NCBI RefSeq assembly: GCF_029873635.1
Contig: NC_080422.1
Span: forward strand, 19,806,095-19,870,094
DNA length: 64,000 bases
Direction: 5' to 3'
Source of the DNA: Malania oleifera
Taxonomy: Eukaryota > Streptophyta > Magnoliopsida > Santalales > Ximeniaceae
Translations under genes and position numbers: made by a program
Notes under the pieces: model-generated
Database searches by the model: none
The model's input: the letters and a program-made list of their open reading frames with translations, nothing else
Told to the model about the DNA's origin: nothing
Shown: piece after piece, positions 43,239 to 54,984 of the stretch
Layout: every line of letters begins with the position of its first letter
How positions within the stretch are numbered: the stretch's first letter is position 1

Positions 43239-45459
43239 TATTGACCTTATAGGTCACACTCGGTTTTGATGATGACAAATACTCATTGTATTTAATGCAA
43301 GTTTGAGGTTATGTGCAGGTACTGAAATTGGCAGATCATGATAATAGTACAAAAAAGAGAGTGAAGTTGAAGACCCAATATTATGTGTTGTATTTCATTT
43401 CATTATTATTGAAAGAGTCTGTAATAGTAATTAGGGTTTGGTTTGTAATAATCACACACACATCACCTACATGATCTGATAAGTAAGCTCAAAACCAAAA
43501 ATGACTAAAATGGACCTAAGGGAAGGTCGACCGACGCTGGATTTTTTTGCTGCACTCAAAAAGGCCTAAAATGACCCTAGGACACTCACTCACTCACTTG
43601 TATGTGTTAGTCATTTGAATAGGGTGTTTGTTGGCTGAAACAGGACTGAAATGCACAAAGTGTGCACACTCAGTCGATCAGCACTTCATGTTCATTTTGC
43701 CCCCGGTCGACCAAACTTGGACCAGGTCAACTGGTTGACCACTGCCCGGTCGACCGAACTCCCTGTAGTTTAATTGGCCTCGGTCGACTGAACACCCTTG
43801 AAGGCAACTTTATTGACCTCGTGGTCAACCAAGTGATTTTTGAATACCACCAACCTGGTCGATCGAGTTCCCACGTGTGGGAACCCAACGGTCTGTTCAA
43901 TCAACCAGTTTAGTTCAAATTGACCCTGGTCGACCGAACCTCGCAAGTATTGAAAAATCGTCTTCGGACATACATGTCCAGTCGACCTAATGGGCAGTTC
44001 ATTTTTGGCTCAGTCGACCGAGCCCCAAAAACTTGGGTCAACTGAACTTGACTTGGTCGACCGATGCTCTCAGGTTGGACCTATTTTTTTACCATGGTTA
44101 ACTCAATTAAACAGGTTTAAAATAATTTAATAATATTAAATCTTTTCTAATTATTTCAACCATGTCTCTAACGGTTATAATTCAGGGGAAGTTTATAAAT
44201 ACCCCTTCATCTGGAATGATGAGTAACTGGATTAGCCAACTTGATTAAGAATTCTCTCTCAAATTTCAAAATTCCTACTATTTATTTCTAAGCTCCTTTC
44301 ACTCATACTTATCTTCTACTATTGCCAAAATACTTCGTAAGTTTGTTTTGAGTGATTGTTTGCTCTAAAGGTTTACTTTCACTTAGTTTGTGATTATTTG
44401 ATATAATTTTTCTAGAAAGCCAAACCTAAGTATTCTTAGGGAACGTTGTTAATAAGTCTCTCCTAAGAAGACTTCAATAAACTTCTGAGTATTGCATATT
44501 CATTGCAATATCTTGTGAAGTTTGTATTTGTTTTTGGATTGCAAAATCTTTTCAAAACATTTTCAAATATCTTGAGTGTTTTATCTTGACAAACCTTTCA
44601 AAAGATATTTGTTTATGTGATAAAAATCTTTGTTGCAAACCAAACATAAACATTACTAGAGCATCATACGATTGAGAAAATCTACTGATTGAAATATACA
44701 TATATATTGTTTGGCTAATATCTTTGTTTGAGCACTTACATTGAATACATCTTATGATACAAAGATTATAGTGATTGCACTCTCACGCACTGATTACATC
44801 GATTAAAAATATATTTGAGAGTTGATATATATTAAACCACATTGAGCTTACATATTATATCATTTGGTGGTATTTGTAACTACACGTAACTGGGTACATA
44901 TCTGCTTTTCCTGAAAGCATAATCACTGTACCATTTCATTGATTGTGAACATACTGTTGTATTGGCACGGGCCTGAAGAGGGAGACTAGCCCTATGAAAT
45001 AATCCCAGACTAGCTTAGACCCGGTTAGGAAAGCTAGGTGTGCCATCCTGTTAAGGCGTGCTGGTTGAGGTTAGCCCCTCTAATTGACCTGGTTGTAAAG
45101 GTTTAGGTCAGCCCTATGCTAATTGACCTAGTTGTAATCGGTGTCACTCCACCTGTTAAGTGAGCCTTTAGTGGAATCTTCGGTCTTGCGAGCTAGAGGC
45201 GGAGACGTAGGCATAGTTGGCCGAACCCTGATAACATATCGTGTCCCTTGTTTATATTTCTGCACTTTATATTTACCGCACGTGTATGTTATGGTGTGAA
45301 TGATGCGCCTGATTTAAATTTCTGTACATTATATTATTGGCGCATCCGAATTGCATAGAAAGACCCTAGGTTGTATTATACAGGTATTTTATTTAACCTA
45401 GGAGATAAATTTTTAAAATTCCAATTCACCCCCCTCTTGGGAATACACCAATTCTAACA
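43239..45459 (+). mobile_element. SIRE-type copia solo LTR
   Basis: 2221 bp. Starts TATTGACCTTATAGGTCA (terminal TG changed to TA) and ends AATACACCAATTCTAACA; flanked by a perfect 5-bp duplication gtaac (43234-43238 and 45460-45464). The 5' end matches the truncated LTR at 40498. The region 43500-44075 carries about ten GTCGAC-centred motifs (for example GGTCGACCGAAC). Removing the LTR rejoins copy 2 of the gypsy-type repeat. There is no internal region, so it is a solo LTR. The 83-codon frame at 43662-43913 is LTR sequence. Confidence 0.93.
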
Positions 45460-45464
45460 GTAAC

Positions 45465-46059
45465 CTCCTGCAAAATTACAATATTATCTCTCCCTAGTCG
45501 TCTATAAATAGGAGAGTTCTCATTTTATTTTTTCATAGAAAATTTCAAAAAAGAATTAAAGGAAAGGTGAGAGAATCATTTTGTGGGGGAAAGAAGAATT
45601 TTAATCTATTTAAATTCTCACTCTTCTATTCTTTCCAATCTCATTTCTAAAAATAGAAGTTCATCGTTAGCCGGTTAGAGGAGGAGTTCAAGGTAAGTAA
45701 TTCTGATTATGCTTTTTTTTTTTTTATATAAAATATGCCCAAGTTTATTTTTAAGTAAGCTTGATTATGTTAGCTTTTTATTAAAATGTTCTTCAATGCT
45801 ATCTGTAAAGACTAGATTATTATCAGTGTGGGGCTAAGATAAGCTTTACAGTGTAAAAATTCATTCAATAATTTTAATACGGTAAGTGTTAAAAAATCTC
45901 ATTTGAGCAACTCTAATTCATTCATGAACTATATGCATAACCAAATGCATATATATATGCATACTTTTCCTTCAAATCATTATTTAAGCCTAATAAATGG
46001 CCTTAATCACATAAATATAAAAATATGCATAAAAAACTCCTTTTAGCCTATGGGTTTCA
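45465..46059 (+). repeat. Gypsy-type LTR-like repeat, copy 2 (right part), and spacer
   Basis: The first 250 bp match copy 1 (TATAAATAGGAGAGTTCTC, then ttttttcatagaaaatttc, then a leader ending gaggagttcaaggtaag). The end is not identified. A palindromic ATGCATATATATATGCAT lies at 45946-45963. Confidence 0.55.
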
Positions 46060-46870
46060 TGATTACGCGTCAAAGTTGCATAATTAGGAATTTAGATTCA
46101 TGCATTAACGATTATAATTTTAAATTAAATACCCGATCATGTTCAATACTTTAACAGTAAGCTCACTTTATAATATTTGGTTTTCAGTTGATAATTTATG
46201 GATTTTTGATGTTTTATTATTACAGGGAATTCTTTCAGAAATTAAAGTCAAAGAATTTTTTTTATTTTAGGCCTATTGATAAGTAACAAGAAATTGAGGA
46301 GGCCATGCATGCGCTTGGACCAGCTAAGGTTGTGCATGAGGAAGCTTGCAACAATTAAGCAGGCATGCATGGGCTTGTGCGTTGGAGGTCGTGTATGAGA
46401 AGCCCAGTTGTGCGTGGGCCATGCATGAGGACGGATAGAGGGCTTCAAAAATGCAAGGCAAGTTGTGCGTGTGAGGAATTAAATGGTGAGTTGGGCCATG
46501 CACTAGACAGCCCATGCGCATGCATATGAAGAGGCTTGTGTTGAAATGAAGAACCAGCCATGTGCTAAAGAAAGAAAAAAAAAAAAATAGGGCATGAAGC
46601 TGGGCCTGAAGCTTAATGTGACTACATGAGAGGCCGCATCACCCATGCGCTGAAGGAGCTCTAAGGCCATGTATAGCATGGGCAACTTTTAGGGTTTTGG
46701 AGGCTTTAAAAAAAGGAGGGGAGGTACCTTGGCGAGGCAACTTTTGTTAGAGAATAATAGGGTTTTATTTTTTTTTCTGGGGAGACAAGTAGCAAAGTCG
46801 CAGGAGTGTTCAAGCAGCTAGGTGGAGAGGACCCGATATCTCCTTTAATTTCTCCAACAATTCAGCTTGC

Positions 46871-46872
<2 letters not shown>

Positions 46873-46953
<81 letters not shown>
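46873..46953. repeat. (CT)n microsatellite
   Basis: About 40 CT units in the LTR of the Athila-like element. The serine/leucine frame through it (46806-47033) is an artefact. Confidence 0.95.
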
Positions 46954-46957
<4 letters not shown>

Positions 46958-47786
46958 TGCATTTAAATCCTTATTTAAACTATTATTGTTATTTTCAATT
47001 ATGTTTTATTTAAAGTGTCTATTGGAGTTTTAATTATTTTGGTTGGGAATATTTTCATTATTAAGTTTAATTTGTTCCTTTTAAAGTCTTTCTTAGAATT
47101 TAAATAATTGTTGTATTATATTTATATTAAGTTCAGTTTATTTAAAGTCTGAGTTTTTATTGTATTCTAGTTTATTATTTAAGTTGTTAAAGAGTCAAGT
47201 TTGTTTCTTTTTGTTGGAATTGATTTAATCTTCGTTTAAGTTCTTGATTGTGTTAAAGTTTAGTTTTTTTTAGTTAGTGTTTGATTGAGATTTTTAGGGT
47301 TGCATGCTTCAGTTACATAATAAAGTTATCATTTTTAGGCGTATGTCCAAAATTTTGAACGTAGGATTTATTTCCTTTCTGAATGCTTAAACGTAGGATT
47401 GTGTTTTGCATTTAATTTTGTTATCATCTATCTTATTGTGCCTGTTTTCCGTTTCTTATCGATAATTTTGTGCGTGTTAGGTTTATAGTGTAGATCTTGC
47501 GTTGTTTTAATTTCGTCAAAAAAATATCAAAAATCCAAGAAACTGAATATGAACTGTGTTTAGTAAAAATTTCTTTTTTTTATTTTATTTTGGGTTTTAC
47601 ACAAAATTTGGAATTAAACTGCATTTCCTAAGGAGACGATCTGACCCTTGGGCTAATTGTTACACGACTAAACTACAATACTTAATTTAAAATAGTGTTT
47701 TTCCCTTTTATTTTCATTTTCCTCATGAAAAAAACAACAAGAAAAAGAAAACAAAAAAAAAAGGTTTTGAAAAAATATATATATAC

Positions 47787-49216
47787 ATGGCTGTACCTGC
47801 ACCACGCATGCTTATGAATTTTTTGCAACCTACATGCACCACCATACCTTCTTGCGTTGCTTTACCACATGACGCACCGAATTTCACGATTAAACTTGGG
47901 GTGTTGTCAATGATACCCCAATTCCATGGGGTAGATTCTGAGAGTCCGTATCAGCATTTTACAGACTTTGAGTTGACCTACACCACCTTTATTGGAACTG
48001 ATGAGTATATCAAGCTCCACTTATTTCTGTTTTCTTTGAAGGATAAGGCAAAGATTTGGTTTAACTCTTTGAGGCCTTAATCTATTAGTAGTTGGACTAA
48101 TATGCAGAGTGAATTCTTACACAAATTCTTTTCTTTTCAGAGAACCCAGTACTTGCAGGAGTAGATTAGTCAATTTATGCAGAAGGGTGATGAGAATTTC
48201 CAGGCTTGTTGGGAGAGGTTCAAGGATCTGATAAATATCTGTCCATGTCACGAGTTCGAATCCTGGACGTTAGCCAATTATTTCTATACAGGTCTTACTT
48301 TTGAATACAAACTGTTTGTCCAAAATATGTGCAATGGAGAATTCTTCAAAAAGAAACTAGATCAGGCACTACCATTCCTTGAGTACTTAGCTGAAAATGC
48401 CAAACACTAGAATACACAATAGGATTTGGCATCAATGGAAGTATAACCTCTCAGTGCAATCAATGGTTGAGGCAAATATGAGGTCAAAGAAGAGAATGAT
48501 CTCTAGGCTCATGTTGCTACACTAGAAAGAAGGGTAGAAGAATTAGAAAATGGGAGTAGTTATAATCAAATACAATCAGAAAATTTGGTTAACAAAGCTC
48601 CAAATCAACCATTTTCGAACACCTACAATCCAGAATGGAGGAATTACCCAAATTGCTCATGGAGGAATGATCAATATGATCCATCTTTTTCACAGTTTCA
48701 GCAGCCTCCTCAGTCTTCTGCGCCACCTTTAGTGGCCAATTTATGATCCTGTTGCTCCTCCACATCATTATCAGCTATAGCAGATCTATCAGAGCTATGC
48801 ATTTCTAGGATTTAAATCTAATGAAGCTCTAGTTCCACTGACAATGTCTTTTGAGGATAGCATGGCACAGATGGCTAATACACTTCAGGAATTTATGTAG
48901 ATTAACACTCAGACCATGAATGAATTTCGGAGCACCATTGACGAGTTAAATGCTGATTTTATTAAGATAAGAATGAAATTGAATACCCTGAAAAAAAGAG
49001 GAAATTTTGGCACAACCTCAGTCTGATCCTCAGGTATATCAGCAACAACATCAACAAGTACATGATGTCTCAGGGGATCCTCTCGAGGCAGAGAAGGCCG
49101 TTAGTACTCTAAGAAGTGAAGAAGAAGTTCCTCAACCTAAGATACCCATCGATAGACAGACAGTTGCCCTGACACCTAAAGTTGCAACTAAGATAGATGA
49201 AGCTAAAGAAAATTAG
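47787..49216 (+). pseudogene. gag: Athila-like gag (pseudogene)
   Basis: The frame at 47787-48410 has the retrotransposon gag fold region: IPQFHGVDSESPYQHFTDFE, then LFLFSLKDKAKIWFNSLRP, FHKFFSFQRTQ-like wording, and QACWERFKDLI..CPCHEF. Stops lie at 48078-48080, 48162-48164 and 48408-48410. The second part (about 48480-48740) has ERRVEELENG and the conserved SNTYNPEWRNYPNCSW. The third (49007-49216) has EKAVSTLRSEEE, corresponding to the TLRSG(K) motif of Athila gags. Gag would form particles for this or a related element. The later stretch 49272-49646 is continuous but has no recognisable domain. Confidence 0.85.
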
Positions 49217-50501
49217 AGGAAGCGAGCCTGGAATTGAAGGAGCCGTCATCCCAGCTGGATAATAAGTGTAAGTGACAACCATGGAACCATCATTACCTAC
49301 TATAGTACATGTCAAGGATTGCAATGTCAAAGCAAATCTTTGCAACGATAAGGTAATAGGTGCACTAGATGAAAAAGTTGAGCAGAATGGTGAGAGTTCA
49401 ACTTTCAAGGAACCAAGTAAAAATTTTAAGATTGATACTTCTAAAGAAGTAAAGGTAACTGTTCCAACAACTTTTCCTCAAAAACCAATTCTTAAAGAAG
49501 TAAATTTCTTGGAAAACATACTGAATAAAGATCCTTTCTTGTTTAAACAAGAAAGTCAATCTGCACATGTATTGTCTGTTATTTTGAAGAGCATTAATTC
49601 ATTTGAGGCTAACTTTTGTGTAGGTAATAAGACTCATTCATTGTAGCGGCTCAAATTTAGAGACTTGCTAGTTCAATTTATAAAATTGCACCTACCAGAT
49701 AAAATTCCTCCAGAGCCTCCGCCAGACGGACTGTTATGTTTTTCTTTTTCCTTTCTTTTCATTTTGTTTTACCTTGTTTTATTTTTAGTTAATTTTTAGG
49801 TACATTTTTCCTTAGTTTTAGTTTTTATTTTCCCTTGCTTCTCCACCTAGGTATGCTCTACTTCCCTCGTGCACAACTTTTCTATTTCCCCTATGCTTTC
49901 ATATTGAGGACAATGTTCCACTTTAGTTTGGGGGGAGTGAGAATTTGCATGTGACACTGTGAGTTTCCATTTGATGAGTTTTAGTGACATTTGCTGGTGA
50001 TGTTTGCATGTGTTGGCAGTTTGGTCGATCATTGGGAAAGTGTTAGTGCTGAGCTCAGAGCATGCCAAATTGCTTATTTTTGAACGTTACATGCTACAAT
50101 TTTTCTTTTTGTGGATATGGAAAATGTAGGATGTAGTACAATTAGAGTTTGAATCAAAAGAGAAATTTATCTATTTTACTTAGTCTCTACCAAGGAAAGG
50201 GTGTTGAAAGTTTTGTTACACACACTACACAGATTAGAAGACTTAGAAAAACTACCTTAGATCATTTCTGGTTGATATACACTTCATTTGTTTGGGACTC
50301 TAACGAACCGTATTCTAATGGCTTAGAAGAAAGGAGAAAAGAGAATTAAAAAAAAAAAAAACAAAGAGAAACAAGTCAAGGATCAGTTGAAAACAAAAAT
50401 CAAAATCAGAAAAGAGGGAAACAATTATGTTTCGGAAAGGGCTACCTACTACCGGGGTCCTAACACAACAAAAAAATGGGTACCTTTTAAAGTGTAGTAG
50501 T
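49217..50501 (+). other. Downstream non-coding part of the Athila-like element
   Basis: A 124-codon frame (49272-49646) of unknown nature, then T-rich sequence, then a motif with a G-rich tract (atgttccactttagtttggg, about 49913-49932), typical of the sequence downstream of the coding region in Athila-like elements. No pol domain is seen. A T/A-rich stretch follows up to the Ogre-like LTR. Confidence 0.6.
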
Positions 50502-52677
50502 TGTCGCAATGTGCCGAAGCGCAGGTGCCCCAGGTGGCTAAATAAAAATGTTTTAAATTTTCAGGAAAAACAAAGAATGTCGGAATCGCCACTAACCTTT
50601 TAGTGTGGTTAGAACACATGATTACTACCCCGTTAAGGGTAGAATAGGTCTACGTTACCAGATCTGGGATCGGGAGTTCGGTTACGTGAGGGGAAGGTAT
50701 GAGCACCCGCTACGCACCCGTTCTTACGAACGGTACCTAATTAATTTGGAATTATTCCTAAGTTAATCTAATAAGTTTTTCAAATTACTCCTCTATTAGT
50801 GGATTTACAAATATACATGCAATATAAATAAATAAATAAATAATACAAGAATAAACGTAATATATAAATATATACATATTCCCTCAGAACTAATGGTACG
50901 TAAAGCCCGAAAGCTTATACCCTTGCATTAAAATCATAGGGATAAAAATCAAGAAGATATTTAAGAAAATATGCTCCCAAATTTTGAAATTATATAGAAA
51001 ATTTTTATAGGAAAATACTAGTATGAGAGGTTTTGGGATAATAAATGTAATAATTTAGACATAATAGTAAAGATAAAAAATAATAATGAACTAGGATATC
51101 AGAATACCACACTAATACAAACTAAAAATAGCATAATACAAAATACTAGATATAAATATGGGATATTTACCAGCACAATACAAAATACTAATATATGTCA
51201 TGAGCAAAAACACCAAACCTACCAATAACGCTTGAATACATGATATATAATATAAACCTTGATAATGAGCGTGCCATAACAATACATGTAGTTGTAAGCT
51301 AAAATACTCAACATTCCGTAATACATATAATAACAATAAAAAATATATACAAATCTTATAATAAATAACATATTACCATAATATTACATATTAAAAAAAA
51401 TGATGACAAGAAAATTCAAAATTCAATACTTGAGACCCGATCAAACAAAAAGGAATCCGACAAAAACGGAAATAAACCAATTAGTATTTATGATAATGAC
51501 AAAAACTAAAATATGACCATAGATATATATAAAACCAGTATCGCTAAATAATAACCCAATAATAATAAGATAAAATAATAAATAAATAAAAAATCAGCAT
51601 GTTTGTGTGTGCATGGTGAGAGGCAGTGTGCTGGGTGCGTGAGTCAATGTGTGCTGTGTTCTGTGTGTGGGTGTGTGTGTAGTTGGTCGTGTTTCTGTGT
51701 GTGCATGGGTGCATGCATGCAGGGGTGTTAAAGTGTGTGCGCGTAGTGCATAGATTCAAGGAAGCTCACTAGATACTTACCGAGATGAAGATGGCCGTAG
51801 AAGAAAGATGGGAGACACCGCGAGTGGCAGTGCCCTTGTGGGTTGCTATTGTTGGGCCAGCTGTGTTCGTTGCCGGAGATATTGGAGGCTGGCCGGAGAT
51901 CCTGAACTGTCTAGCGTGTGGCTGAAGGGAGGGGCGTGGTTCTGCTATGCTGCAACTGGTGTCGGCGGCGTGAAAAGTAGGTTCGGCGAGTGGGTGGTGG
52001 TGCAGGACGATCTGAACGGAGAAGAAGAAGAAGAAGGGAAATTATGGATGAAAGGAGGGGAGAAAGGAGATAAGAGAAGAGAAAAGAGAAAGGGGGAGAG
52101 GATAGGGTGTCCTCGGAGTAGCTAGAGTGGCGTGAAACTGGAGCTCTCCTCGGTGGTTGCTGGCCGTGGACTTCAACTGGAGTAGAGGATATTGCAGAGG
52201 ACTGGCCGAGGATGGGGGCGGCTGCTGTGGTGGAGTAGGAGAGGGAGAATAAGATGATCGAGGGGGAGAGGAAACAAGGATGATGGCTAGAATGGCAAGG
52301 CCTCGGGTAGGTGGAGCAGGAATGAAAGAGGTGAGCAAAGAAGGTTTTTTTTTTTTTTTTTTCCTTTCTTTTTAGCTCCGTGTGCTGTGCGCTGCGGTCC
52401 GAAGTTGCTGTGGCTCTACTGGCGACTGTAGAAGAAGGGAACAAAAGGATTTTAGGAGAGGCTGGGGAAGGCATAGAGGATGGATAGATATGGGAGTTGC
52501 AGTGGCTATGGGTTAGTGGAGAGGACTGCTCGGGAAGAAGAAGAAGAACAACAACAACAATAACAATAGAATTTTTTTCTTTGGCCTCCGCTGCGGCCAA
52601 CGCCGCTGTTATGTGCGCAACCCCCAACCGCCCCCCTCCCCCCCCCCCCCCCCCCGCTCGCGGTGCTGTGCGCAAAT

Positions 52678-52693
52678 AAGCCTATATATAGGC
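52678..52693 (-). promoter_or_regulatory. TATA box of the Ogre-like 3' LTR
   Basis: The minus strand reads TAGCCTATATATAGGC, a palindromic TATA element. It lies before a short 5' transcript segment and would drive the element. The corresponding region of the other LTR is lost. Confidence 0.55.
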
Positions 52694-52747
52694 TATATCC
52701 CAAAAACCCTAAAAAGCCTTTCCTTTTTTGTTTTTTTTTTTCTTTTT

Positions 52748-52878
52748 ATAATGATAATAATAATAATAATAATAATAGTAAGACAATAATAATAATAATA
52801 ATGGTAATAGTAAAAATAATAATTATAATAATAATAATAATAATAATATTTTACTAACAATAATAATCGTAAACAATC

Positions 52879-52920
<42 letters not shown>

Positions 52921-53074
52921 GTAACAATAATAATAATAAAATTAATATAAAAAATAATAATAGTAAGGTAATAGTAATAATACTACTAGCAATAAATAAT
53001 GAATAATAATAAAAATAATTATAGTAAAGTAGTAATAAAATAAAGATAATAAAAATACTAATAAAAATAATAAC

Positions 53075-53124
<50 letters not shown>

Positions 53125-53133
53125 GGTAATAAT
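52748..53133. repeat. Compound (AAT)n-rich microsatellite in the LTR
   Basis: About 390 bp dominated by AAT/AATA with scattered variants. It extends the LTR and produces long Ile/Leu-rich frames on the minus strand (52877-53155, 52942-53265) that are not genes. Confidence 0.95.
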
Positions 53134-53193
53134 GAAAATAATAAGAGGGGACCACTTGTTCAACTTGGTTAGGACAAAAATAGGGTGTCTACA

Positions 53194-53208
53194 GGTGCCC
53201 CTCTTTGT
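53194..53208 (-). other. Polypurine tract of the Ogre-like element
   Basis: The minus strand reads ACAAAGAGGGGCACC directly before TGTAGACACCC, the LTR start. Confidence 0.82.
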
Positions 53209-53399
53209 AGGCTTGGTTGCTTCAATGTAACGGTAAGAACTCTCTAACGTTTTTTGTAGCAACAAGCTTGTAAAGATAAAAAAACACCTATTTTAACCAG
53301 GCCACACAACTATGCATGACTTTCAGGTTAATCAAGAGTTGTTTATTTCTACCAACTATGGACAATTTGCACTGAATGTAAGAATCCAGACTGAAGTAC

Positions 53400-54529
53400 A
53401 CAGGTATGGCTTGCTGCGAATGTAAGAATTCGAGCCATAGGGATACGATGATCCGAGCCATGGGATACAATGATGGTTTGCTTCAAATGTAAGAATCCAA
53501 GCCTTAGGGAAACGATGATCCAAACCATGGGACACAATGATGACTTGCTTCGAATGTAAGAATCCGAGCCATAGGGATACGATGATCCGAGCCATGGGAC
53601 ACAATGATGGCTTGCTTCGAATGTAAGAATCAGAGCCGTAGGGATACGATGATTCGAGCCATGGGACACAATGATGGCTTGCTTTGAATGTAAGAATCCG
53701 AGCCGTAGGGATACGATGATCCAGCCATAGGACACAATGATGGCTTGCTTCGAATGTAAGAATTCGAGCCGTAGGGATACGATGATCCAGCCATGGGACA
53801 CAATGATGGCTTGCTTCGAATGTAAGAATCGGAGCTGTAGGGATACGATGATCCAGCCATGGGACACAATGATGGCTTGCTTCGAATGTAAGAATCCTAG
53901 TCATAGCGATACGATGATCCAGCCATGGGACACAATGATGGCTTGCTTCAAATGTAAGAATCAGAGCCGTAGGGATACAATGATCCAGCTATGGGACACA
54001 ATGATGGTTTGCTTCGAATGTAAGAATCCGAGTCATATGGATACGATGATCCAGCCATGGGACACAATGATGGCTTGCTTCGAATGTAAGAATCTAAGTC
54101 GTAGGGATACGATGATCCAGCCATGGGACACAATGATGACTTGCTTCAAATGTAAGAATCCCAGCCATAGGGATACGATGATCCAGCCATAGGACACAAT
54201 GATGGCTTGCTTCGAATGTAAGAATCTGAACCGTAAGGATACGATGATCCGAGCCATGGGACACAATGATGGCTTGCTTCAAATGTAAGAATCCAAGTTG
54301 TAGGGATACGATGATCCGATCCATGGGACACAATGATGGCTTGCTTCGATTGTAAGAATCTGAGTTGTAAGGATACGATGATCTGAGCCATGGGACACAA
54401 TGATGGCTTGCTTCGAATGTAAGAATCCGAGCCGTAGGGATACGATGATCCGAGCTATAGGACACAATGATGACTTGCTTCGAATGTAAGAATCCGAGCC
54501 ATAGCAGATACGATGATACGAGCCATGCA
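53400..54529. repeat. 66/67-bp minisatellite array, about 17 copies
   Basis: The unit begins ATGGGACACAATGATGGCTT and continues ...GGATACGATGATCC(GA)GCC. The first copy is partial, and copies 2-4 and 13-16 are 67 bp. A central block of eight copies is 66 bp because ga is missing from CCGAGCC. Copies differ mostly at 5-8 positions. Because 66 is a multiple of three, the central block is open in both directions (for example plus 53737-54192 and minus 53356-53904), with 22-residue periodic peptides. It lies about 200 bp from the 3' LTR, in the hypervariable 3' untranslated region known from Tat/Ogre elements. Confidence 0.95.
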
Positions 54530-54605
54530 CCTTAACCAATAACAAGGTGTGCAAACAAAGTTTGGAAAGTGGTTACTCTATTTGGAAAATGCACTTAGGG
54601 TAAGT

Positions 54606-54740
54606 TTGAATGTCAATGAATGACTCCCCTGGCCTTTGGGATCTATTGCCCAGTTTCAAAATAAATCAATGTGTGTATAGGGTGAGCTGTCTCAATTTCC
54701 AAGTAAATCAATGTGCGCTTGGGGTGAGCTACCCTAGCTT
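54606..54740. repeat. Short imperfect duplication
   Basis: Two diverged copies of a segment with AAATCAATGTG and GGGTGAGCT (54661-54693 and 54704-54734), about 43 bp apart. Confidence 0.7.
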
Positions 54741-54984
54741 AGATATTAGCATAGCAGGAATCTCTCAATCAAAAATGTCAAATGATCATTTGAAAGCTTA
54801 TTCAACAAGACAAGTATGAAGGGTGCTTTATTGCTGCTTGTGATGCTAGAATGCAATGATATACTGCTATATGTATGTATGTTGATAACTTATGATGCTA
54901 GAATGCAGTGATATGTTGCTATCAATATGCATGCTGCTAACTTGTGATTTTTTTTTATTTTGTTTATTTTTTATTTTTTATTTT

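Larger units (their letters stand above)
46060..50501 (+). mobile_element. Athila-like gypsy element with gag only, right end cut off
   Basis: The 5' LTR starts TGATTACGCGTCAAAGTTG at 46060 (the same start as the solo LTR at 9913-12561) and extends to about 47670, with a (CT)n run at 46873-46953 and the conserved block ctaaggagacgatctgaccc at 47628-47647. The gag pseudogene (47787-49216) is followed by a non-coding downstream part with a G-rich tract (tttggggggagtga, 49928-49941). No protease, RT, RNase H or integrase motif is present. The Ogre-like element begins at 50502, so the 3' LTR is not within view. This fits the known class of gag-only gypsy elements (TR-GAG); the Athila label is an inference from gag and LTR style. 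Confidence 0.75.
50502..53193 (-). repeat. 3' LTR of the Ogre-like element
   Basis: 2692 bp; on the plus strand TGTCGCAATGTGCCG ... TAGGGTGTCTACA. Contains TG-rich runs (51601-51735), poly(C) (52631-52655), a TATA box and a large (AAT)n block (52748-53133). Frames across it, such as 51911-52675 (-), are compositional artefacts. Confidence 0.9.

Noticed and set aside
51911..52675. 254-codon minus-strand frame in the Ogre-like LTR
   Set aside because: Ser/Pro/Leu-rich reading of GA-rich LTR sequence and poly(C); no domain, and it lies in a repeat.
52877..53265. Ile/Leu-rich frames resembling membrane proteins
   Set aside because: Translation of the AAT-rich microsatellite in the LTR.
53356..54192. 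Long periodic frames on both strands (up to 182 codons) that look like repeat proteins
   Set aside because: They follow from a 66-bp unit, which is divisible by three; open frames exist in several frames at once, and the array lies in the non-coding part of a retrotransposon.
53400..54529. Regular array considered as a CRISPR-like locus
   Set aside because: The units are contiguous without unique spacers, the host is a plant, and no cas-like genes exist.
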